Source of the DNA: Atriophallophorus winterbourni
Lineage: Eukaryota; Platyhelminthes; Trematoda; Plagiorchiida; Microphallidae
NCBI GenBank assembly: GCA_013407085.1
Contig: JACCGJ010002714.1
Span: forward strand, 62,001-126,000
Length of the DNA stretch: 64,000 nucleotides
Direction of reading: 5' to 3'
Both the position numbers and the translations under genes were made by a program. Positions 10,620 to 18,976 of this stretch are shown here, one piece after another. Numbering within the stretch: the first letter of the stretch is position 1; each line of letters starts with the position of its first letter. Below the pieces are notes generated by a model. It searched no databases. It was given only the letters and a program-made list of their open reading frames with translations, and had not been told where the DNA came from.

Positions 10620-12330
10620 AGGATATTATCCAATGTATTGAGGGGTCATTAAATGCACTTCCTAATGAACAGGCAGACTCGATAATAAACTGTATCGTTT
10701 GTGTCATTAAAATCCAGGAACAAGTCGATGAATACCTTGATTGACATGGAAGAAAAGCACTTCTGACGCTGAAGCAAGATACGAATATAATCATCACTAA
10801 GGCTGATAAAGGTAAAGTAACGGTAATTTTGAACAAAAAAAGATTATGTCGACAAGGTTGGGGTGCATATATCCGAGGACCCTTATGAACGGATAGATAA
10901 TGGAAAAATGAAAAGGGTAATGAATAACTGCAAAATGGTAGTCTCTAGGTACTTACGTTGCATTAAGGAGAGTTTGGGAAAGGGCTTGTGGTATAACCGG
11001 TTTCCCAAGTCTACGCTAACTCCTAGGTTCTACGGCCTGCCTAAAATTCATAAAGATGGCATTCCTGTAAGACTTCTCGTCGATGGTATCGGATCACCTG
11101 CACACGAGTTAGCTGGACATTTGGATTATTTGTTGGAACCTTTAGTCGGCAATACAGCCTCGTTCATCAAGAACGCATATGACTTTGCAGCACGCTGAGA
11201 GTCAGTAACAATGGATGACGATGAAATAATGGTTAGCTTTGATGTTAGCGCTTTGTTCGCCATCTTCGATCCAACAAGTGCGTTACAACTAGCTAGACAT
11301 GCCTTGGAATCTGATGCCAGTTTGTCAGATCGCACAAACTTGAACGTCCAGCAAATTATCAACGGTGTATCGATCTACCTAAGCATGAACCACTTCATAT
11401 TTAATGAGCAATTGTATAGACAAAAAGAAGGGTTAGCGATGGGTTCATCAATATCTCCAGTACTTGCGACCATGTATATGGAGCATTTCGAGAACAAAGC
11501 CCTTAACAATATAGGGCTTAAGCCAAAATTATGGTGGCGCTATGTTGATGACACATTAGTTAACATCAAGCGAGATCAGTTAGAGACATTCAACTATTTA
11601 AATGAAATAGACCCACGTATTGCGGTCACAAAGGAAGTTGAGTCTTGTTCAGTCAATCTTCCATTTTTGAACTGTTTAGCACAAAAAGTAGACGGAAAAA
11701 TAAAAACTTCTGTCTACCGGAAACCTATTGATACAGATGCTGTACTACAATACTCTTCCGCTCATCCGAGACAAATCTTTAGCTCCATATCTTGTTCCAT
11801 TTTCCACGAGATAGAACATTTGTGCAGTGACGAAAGAGACCGTAAACAGGCGCACCGTGAATGCGAGCCAAAGGCTCATTGATCACGGTTATCCAAAACG
11901 TTTTGTAAAACGCCAATTGATGAAGGTAAAATACCCGTCAGAAAAATCGGAGAAAAATTTGCGAGATACAGTTTGTTTACATTAAGTAAAATGCACATCT
12001 GAAGCGATACGTAGAATCTTGAACCAGGCGGCCATACGCGTGACTTATAAGAAAGGGAATACTATGCTGCATGCATGTATGAATACACGATCGGTCCCAA
12101 ACATATTCCAATCGATTGGGGAATACTATCCGTTCGGTTCGTGATTCCGCCTTGGTGAGCACGTTTTAGATACGGGCCACAACCTCGATCTATGTTAACC
12201 TTAAGCCCGTTAGTTATGTAATTTTCGCATGTGGACCGCCGTGTCAACTGACCTTGACCGTGTTCACTTGTATCAGATTGATATGGATACACGCTAGTAG
12301 GAAAATCGACCACTGATCCTGGTCATTCCC
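10620..12330 (+). pseudogene. Penelope-like element: reverse transcriptase and GIY-YIG remnant
   Basis: Plus strand. IEGSLNALPNEQADSIINCI (from 10,653) and IIITKADKGKVTVILNK lead into a Penelope-type RT: PRFYGLPKIHKDGIPVRLLV, VSFDVSALF (first catalytic Asp), GLAMGSSISPVLATMYMEHF, RYVDDTLV (catalytic Asp pair at about 11,543) and LPFLNCL (11,211-11,882). YPKRFVKRQLMKVK and RRILNQAAIRVTYKK follow, then a short remnant of a GIY-YIG nuclease (GEHVLDTGHNLDL near 12,150). Defects visible: an extra A in an A-run near 10,840, a TGA at 11,196, a frameshift near 11,840 and loss of most of the GIY-YIG domain. The RT motifs themselves look intact. It is the downstream half of the PLE beginning at 5,480. 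Confidence 0.8.
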
Positions 12331-12439
12331 ACGAGACGTGACACACGGTAAGCGTACTATAGGTTGTTTAGCGGTAAGGTCAAATAAGGGTGGGTGGGTT
12401 GACCGCTACTTAATCATGTTCCCTGTCCTGACTATCACC

Positions 12440-12483
12440 CTTGGTCTGACGAAGCTTTTGTGTCAGAAGTGAAACGTTACCCG
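12440..12483 (+). ncRNA. Hammerhead-like motif at the PLE 3' end
   Basis: CTGACGA (12,446-12,452) is followed by a 5-bp hairpin (CTTTT/AGAAG, one G-U pair) and GAAAC (12,471-12,475). That is the layout of a hammerhead core with a non-canonical N7. Three-base flanks GGT and ACC could form a short stem I. Stem III would have only AC/GU and no loop, so a single strand probably cannot fold it; a dimer might. PLEs are known to carry minimal hammerheads, hence the call. Confidence 0.35.
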
Positions 12484-12499
12484 AAAACTACTCTTACCA

Positions 12500-14050
12500 A
12501 TTCCACTCAAATTTATTTGCATTCAGAAGACTTTACTTTAGACCGCTCACATTGAAAGCAGACTAGTTTAGTTGAGATATGCTCACATACGGACACATTG
12601 TTCAGTGTTTGAATCAACATTTTAACTGTTAATTTTTGTTCAAGTTAACGATCCCGCAGATCAAGTGAGATAACTCTAATGTTGCTGAAAAGCAATTGTC
12701 TTTACATTGATCTGGCATGTTTATTCATTTGCTCTTTAGCCGGAATGTCAAGAAGCGATTGGAACGTGTGATTATTTACACATTCGCAAACGTGGTTGCC
12801 TTTCCGATGACTAAATTTGCAGACCAGTGTTTCCGCTCTCTTCGTTATCAAGAGTGAATGATGACAGGATGACATGTTGTGCGCGTATGCCACTGTCGCT
12901 TAATATTGGTACGATCAACCTCTTCAATCAAATTTCATAAGGTATGCTTGAAGGCATAGCAGGCAAATAAGCATTTTTTGTTGATCATACGTTATATACC
13001 AATCTAAATGTGTATAAGCAAATGTAATTGAGTATGTTTATCGTACCAAAGCTTTTAACACTGGCATACATGCGCAAATTGTTTATCGTGATTCCATCCA
13101 CGCGGATACTGAATTTGTTTTCCGTATTTGATGAGTTCAAACAATACGAAACCGGTCCTGAAGTATGTGTGTGTGTGAAGATAATACATGCGAACAGGTT
13201 TGTTTTCAAGGCTTGTAATTTTAAACTTGATATACGTGTGTAAAGGCTCATGTGCTTGAACAAGTTGGTAGATCAGTGAGTTGAAATATGTTTCGCTGAT
13301 TAAGAATAATGTCTAATTTTAGCCAACCAAAGAAACTGGCTGTTTTATTCGTTATAAGCAGTGCCTTCTAACACTGGGGGAAAGCAGGTACTGCTCACGG
13401 CAGCGAATCGTTGATCACGGCGTCAGCGTACAACTCAAGTCGAACTTCCTTGTACTGTTTTTCGCGGTGGTTGAAATGGGCGAGATATTAACTGACGAAT
13501 CCTAATGCTGTTGAATATGAAGCTATAGTACACATGTAATGTACATCCACGTACCACATCATCCGAACGATGCCAAAACATCAATTACAAGAAACACGTT
13601 GCTTGTGTAATCGAGAGACATGCCTCAGAATTTTGCATTAATACTAAATGTTTCAATGAGTTAGTGATCGCGATTTTGCTCAGTTTTAAAACAACATAGT
13701 TGATGGTAGTGGTCATGGATTTATGAAATTCAGAGAGTGACACGTCATATAGCTTTAGGATTCATCAAGCTATATGGATATTCAAAAACAGCTTTCGATT
13801 AATTATTGTTCCTCATGTTTATACTGTGACTCGAATTTCAGTTATACAGCTCCAGCTTAACTCTACGCATGCACAAATATGGAACAACTTATTTACACGA
13901 TAGTAAACGATAGTATGCCATAAAAGTATCAAGGTATGATGGCGGGTAGGGTTTTGAAAGGTCAGAATGTTATACATTTCTCCTTGAGTATTTTACTGCA
14001 AATGGCCTTCTTCACCATTGCTATAGTATCATGGCCAAAAACCCGATCCC
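12500..14050. other. No recognisable feature
   Basis: About 1.5 kb without supportable ORFs. It holds only a short similarity to 4.7-4.85 kb (12,820-12,950) and a small GT run near 13,166. Confidence 0.3.
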
Positions 14051-14054
14051 TTTA

Positions 14055-14142
14055 AACAGAACAATATAATCACAGCTATGTGTTCCTCACATTTGCTTCA
14101 CTTACACCAAACTGCCGGTTTTTGGTTGTATGCCGTCATCAG
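14055..14142 (-). repeat. Family-B hammerhead repeat, fragment
   Basis: Minus-strand copy of the hammerhead region: CTGATGA, stem II, then AAACCGGCAGT and the following TGTAAGTG and GAGCAACAC-like sequence. It ends abruptly at 14,142 inside the core, where a piece of CR1 ORF2 begins. The core is mutated downstream of stem II. Confidence 0.6.
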
Positions 14143-14214
14143 ACGGAAACGAGGAGCACTTATATTCATTTGGACAGTGCTTAATCAAACAAATCATCAT
14201 TGCGGTCATTTGCG
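14143..14214 (+). pseudogene. Type-C CR1 ORF2 fragment fused to a family-B repeat
   Basis: About 70 bases nearly identical to minus-strand 6,342-6,412 of the type-C element; both encode KRGALIFIWTVLNQTNH. It has no start and no neighbouring CR1 sequence, so it is a fragment joined directly to the family-B repeat at 14,142. Confidence 0.7.
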
Positions 14215-14689
14215 TTGCTGTTGGTTTGTGGGCAATCACGAGACCAGTGGTCGGCCGGCCAAATACCATCGTCAGTTCAAATTCGAGCAGTCAATTTGCC
14301 AACACTCGCTGTAGATGTTGCCTAGTCTGGCAACGAAACGTCCGATGCAAACTCAACAAGCTCGGAGAACAAATCCAAGTAAGCTACATATTTCATAATT
14401 TTGTAATAGTGGTAGACCTGATTTAATAGATGGCGTCACGAAACTCTTCATCAAAGGCTCGCATATTACACGCACGTCTTCCACCGTGAAAAGGGATATC
14501 CAGCATTTCAAACCACAGTGCAAAAAGCACATATAGTCTTTCATGGATATTACATTTCTTAAAAACTAGATGTCACACGTTAAGCATGATGTTACGCCCG
14601 TAGTAATAACTACAGGAAAACCATGCTTCAGTAGTTCGCGAATGTTAGCTCCGGAAATGCTCAGAATCGCTAAAACCGAATCCCAGCAT

Positions 14690-17230
14690 ATTTTGCAATT
14701 TGAAATTATTCTCCATTTCAGCAGAACGTGGGCGAAATAGATGCCTCAGAGTGTGCGCTTTTGAGTTCATTATTTTGTAAGTTAGGGTTAGATCAAATCG
14801 AAACCTTCTGCAAAGCAGAAGATGCTCAAGTCGATTCTCTGTGATAAATCCTCTCGAGCAGCTTGATGTCCTTTTGTAGCCGCGGTGTCCAAGCTTGCAC
14901 TGAGTAATCCATCACTGCGTTAATATTCGTATTTATGAGCATGTAGAATGATTCACGGGAAAAATGTCCGAAAATACGCCGAAGCATAACTAGAATGCAG
15001 CTAGCACGGTTGTACACTGCTTCACATTGCATGCTATTCTTAAGACTTCCTTTAATCCATACGCCTAGGTCTTTTTCTTTGGTCGTTCTTTCCAGTTGAT
15101 TTAATCCAAGGTTGTATGAGAATGAGAACTCTTTGCCTATTTGCAACATTTTACACCTTCGGAAGTTGAATGGAAGTTTATTTCGCTCCGACCAGCTGTC
15201 CAATATATCCGAATCGCTTTGTAAGCGCAAACAGCCCACGCTCGACGTGATTCACATCCAAAGTTTAACATCATCCGCAAAGAGAACCATTTTGTATGTG
15301 ACAAGTTTCGGAAGATCGTTGATGTAGACCAACAAGAAAACCAGACCCTGTACCGAATCTTGTGGGACACCGCTGGAGGCTTCGATTTCCCCAGACATCA
15401 CACCATCGATACGTACAGTTGCCTTGCGATCAAGAAGGTAACTTCTCAGCCAGGTAAGAATGCACCCAGTAATACCAACATCGTGCAGCTTAATCAGCAG
15501 TATAGAATGCTCCACGCGATCAAACGCCTTTGGTATGTCCGAGTAACACGCATGCACGCAACCACCATCATCCACTGCCTGCGTCCAGTCGTCCATTGTC
15601 TCCAGTATGTTAGTCAAGTAAGAACGAGACTTCCGAAATTCACGTTTCTCTCTGGACAACAAGTTTTGGGCTTCGAGATGACTCACAATTCTCTCGCACA
15701 AAATTTGCTCCATAACTTTTGAGATCACTGGAATAAGTGTAACAAGGTAATAATTTGCTTGATCAGAACGAGTTCCACCTTTGTAGATGGGTGTTATGAT
15801 TCCTCTCTTCCACTCAGTTGGTACAACACCTTCCCTCGAAGAATGATTAAATAAATCACAAAGTGGTTCGCGCAATTGATTGCCGCATAACTTTAGGATT
15901 GCAGGGGTGATTCCGTCATCTCCCGGGGACTTGTTGATATTCAACCTGCGTAAGTGATGCTGCACTCTTTTAGAATTGATGCATATGTCGCATATAGTCT
16001 CCGGCACAATTGGTGCTGGCAATCCCGATAATTGTAATGAATCCTAGGAGGTGAAAGCTCGTGAATAAAAACTGGCGAGAGCGTTAGCGGTTTCCAGCAC
16101 AGAATCAGTTAGTCCGTTATCTGTCATGATCGGAAAAACACCGGGTTTCAGCTTCGTAGTGTTGTTAACAGTTCGATAAAGCAGTTTGGGATTTTGCTGC
16201 ATTCTTACTGACAGCTGAATCTGGTGATATTGTTTGTCCTTTCGGATGAGATTTGTGACTTGATTCCGCAAATCGCGAAAGTTTGCCCAGGTCGAATCAG
16301 TTCTGGTGACCCTGTGAATAGCCCATGACAAATTCCGCTTCGTCAACCATTTTCTATTCCGACTGCGAATTCTGAATTGTGGTTCTTTGCTATTATGTTT
16401 CGGGACATATTTCGAATTGGAATATATCATGTTGATGATGTAATCTGTCAGGTTTGTAAAATATGAGTCCCGATCGCTGAATTTTGTATTATTTTCATCG
16501 AAAGCTACCATTGTTTCCATCAAACCAATGTAATCCACTTTTGTATTTATTTTTCTTCGCTTGACAACTCTACTGGCGCTGCACACGTATTGAAAGAGCA
16601 GAACAAGGTGGTCACTTCGACACAGCGGAGTGTGATACTGAATATCTTCAACTGCTGTGGCTTCAGAGGCTAAGACTAGGTCTAGAACAGAATTCTGTTG
16701 CAAATTTCGTTCTCGTGTATAATCGAAAACATGATTATACAAGGAGATGTAATCGAACAGTTCGCGAAATTTGTAGTCTAGTGATAGGGGTGGATGATCT
16801 ACTCGGTTATATAGTTGATGCAGATTGAAGTCTCGCGTTATCAGCGATTGCGAATTGCGCTGTTTTCCGGCGTACTGCATTGCTTTCAAGAGTTTTTCGT
16901 TATACGGTTAACGGAAAACTACACCAACGATGCCTGATTCGAGCTTCAAGTTGCACCATATACTGTCTTCCAGATCGAGTTTATTGTCTGTAACTACCGT
17001 ACAGTATAAACGTTCATGGTGGTAAACAGCTACTCCCCCACTTCTTCTCGAGCGGTCTCTCCGAAATAGGGTCATGTTTGGAATAGAGAGTTTGCGATCG
17101 CTCATGTGAGGATGGAACGATGTCTCAGTTATTGCTATGACGTCGAGTGAGTGCTGATTGCTTTTTGTGAATCTTTTTTCTCCACCCAAAGTTATTATGT
17201 TATTCCCTATTCTAGAACTAACAAATCGTT
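14690..17230 (-). pseudogene. Type-B CR1 ORF2, decayed
   Basis: Minus strand, in order. Endonuclease: LDVIAITETSFHPH, SGGVAVYHHERLYC (17,258-16,908), then LITRDFNLHQLYN and LVLASEATAVEDIQYHTPL, SDHLVLLFQYVC (16,889-16,044). RT: NKSPGDDGITPAILKLCG, GIITPIYKGGTRSDQANY, KAFDRVEHSILL, SSGVPQDSVQGLVFLLVYIN and LFADDVKLW (16,022-15,252). The C-terminal part runs to about 14,690, with an internal deletion near 14,815. FADD is kept; VPQG is changed to VPQD. Frameshifts near 16,900, 16,030 and 15,245. The ORF2 start, ORF1 and the 3' end are missing. Closest relative in the window is the element at 23.07-27.88 kb. Confidence 0.75.
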
Positions 17231-17647
17231 GCCGTGACATCGTGCCATGCGGTCGCATTATTTTGAGCTCCTGATTATCAAGATATACTGTTCTTAAACT
17301 TACACTTACGTGGACATATTATACGTTGTTGGACTCCTCTCGAAGTCAGCTTTCTGGATATACCACTCTCGTAGCGGTATTCGATAATACGAGCAAATTG
17401 GGATTTATCGTGATTTTCCCATATTGGATCTACGCGTGCAACTCTGTTAATACTCTTCAAGTCCTCAAAGGGATTAACGTCATCGGAAAGATCTCATTCT
17501 TCGCCGTCGACTGGTCATACTTTCAACATCGTGCGATCAACTATCGAAGAGTATCACCGGATTAAATTCTGATTTTGCTCTTTTTCGTGAACACTGAATT
17601 TTTTTGTCGCGCACACTATATTCATCATCGATCGCTCGACAGAGCCA

Positions 17648-18976
17648 ATGCTTGTGCACAAACCACTGAACAGTGCTGCTCATAACCCTGACCGGATGAC
17701 CCCAAAACGAAAACAAAGCGCACCGGGCTGCATGTGTGCGGTTTGCCGAAAGTCGGTAAGTCCTAAGGCAAAGTCTGTCACATGTTACCATTGTTTGTCG
17801 AAAGTTCATGCTAAATGCGACAAATCGCTGACCTCGGATTTAGTATCGATTATTAATGGAGATGATTGCCCTGGTGTTTGTTATGTTTGTCTGGTTTGCA
17901 AGGCCAAATCAACACCGTCAGCCTCGGCGACGAAAACCCCTGAATATGATATTGAGACGCGTCTAAATGGAATGGAATCCAGTATACAAAAATTAAATGA
18001 ACTGATAATAAACGTTATAAAGACACCGTCGTTACCCGTCGTTACTGCCGAAGAGCCGGTAGATAATCCATCATACTCAACTTTACCACCAAACCAATCA
18101 ATGGAAAAGGTTGAATTCTTGCAGCACAGCACCCAGCAGAGTGTTAAAAGCGTCTTAAAGCCGAAAACGTTCACATCGAAGGCCCCGTTAGCGAAAGTTG
18201 CCTCTAAAGGAATTTCTCTTAGTGTTATCTGCACCAACGTGCCAGAGTCGACTGAGACTTTATTTTCGAATAGACATCAGGATGATTTGGCTGAATGGTT
18301 GAAACTGTGCACTCGCATGAATCTCAAAGCGATCCACCCGGTTTCGTTGATTCGCTTGAGTCGTCCTCCCAAAGCGCTACACCAAGATAAGCCGCGGTTG
18401 CTCAAGGTAGTAGTGCAAAATGAGAAGGACTTAGAAGATGTACTTCTGTCGACATACTTGCTACGAGACGACATGGAAAATACATCTCGTGTATTTGTTG
18501 ATGTGCCCTGGTCGGAACGGGCAAAATCGCCACTGAAAGGTAACCAAAATAAAGCAAACGATCGCAACAAGCGCACCCTTATTCTGTTAAATGTCCCAGA
18601 AGATGCCACCGGTTCCGATACAAAGTGTAAATCCAACCACGACCTACAACAGTGGAGATTTATCAGTAATGCTATCCAAACCACCAATGTAACGGTTATC
18701 GATACGTTCCGAATCCCAAAGTCATCGAATTACGAAGGTAATGGTCCACGACCCCTTAAACTGACACTTTTGACCACCACTATGGTGAACACCGTGCTTA
18801 ACAACTGGAAACAGTATCGATACAAAGTTCCACGAGAGATCAAAATTGTCGGTAAACACCTGAAAACCTGCTCTATCGTGGAAGTTGCCGGACCCGTTGG
18901 TAATGAGCACAGTGATGCCGGGACTCCTGCTCCAAAAAACGGATGTCGACCGACTCTATCGGAGTCGGTGATGTAA
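17648..18976 (+). CDS. CR1 ORF1 protein: PHD-type zinc finger plus two RNA-binding-like repeats
   Basis: 442 residues. The second Met (residue 17, position 17,696) may be the true start, because related ORF1s begin just before the first Cys pair. Residues 30-84 form a PHD-like C4HC3 finger (C30, C33, C46, C49, H54, C57, C81, C84), with an extra C78. A low-complexity linker leads to two tandem modules of similar layout: LSVICTNVPES...DLAEWLKLC...LIRLSRPP...PRLLKVV, then TLILLNVPEDA...DLQQWRFIS...DTFRIPKS...GPRPLKLTLL. Both resemble the RRM-like domain of non-LTR ORF1s. The expected role is to coat element RNA and help target-primed reverse transcription. The stop overlaps the ORF2 start by 34 nt in another frame. 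Confidence 0.85.
   Translation: MLVHKPLNSAAHNPDRMTPKRKQSAPGCMCAVCRKSVSPKAKSVTCYHCLSKVHAKCDKSLTSDLVSIINGDDCPGVCYVCLVCKAKSTPSASATKTPEYDIETRLNGMESSIQKLNELIINVIKTPSLPVVTAEEPVDNPSYSTLPPNQSMEKVEFLQHSTQQSVKSVLKPKTFTSKAPLAKVASKGISLSVICTNVPESTETLFSNRHQDDLAEWLKLCTRMNLKAIHPVSLIRLSRPPKALHQDKPRLLKVVVQNEKDLEDVLLSTYLLRDDMENTSRVFVDVPWSERAKSPLKGNQNKANDRNKRTLILLNVPEDATGSDTKCKSNHDLQQWRFISNAIQTTNVTVIDTFRIPKSSNYEGNGPRPLKLTLLTTTMVNTVLNNWKQYRYKVPREIKIVGKHLKTCSIVEVAGPVGNEHSDAGTPAPKNGCRPTLSESVM

Noticed and set aside
10204..10633. Minus-strand ORFs of 100-170 codons upstream of the type-C ORF1
   Set aside because: No motif, overlapping frames, and a position in the expected CR1 leader and PLE junction; no support as genes.
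14130..14426. 98-codon plus-strand ORF as a host gene
   Set aside because: Its first part is an alternative frame of a 70-nt CR1 fragment fused to a family-B repeat. The remainder has no recognisable domain.
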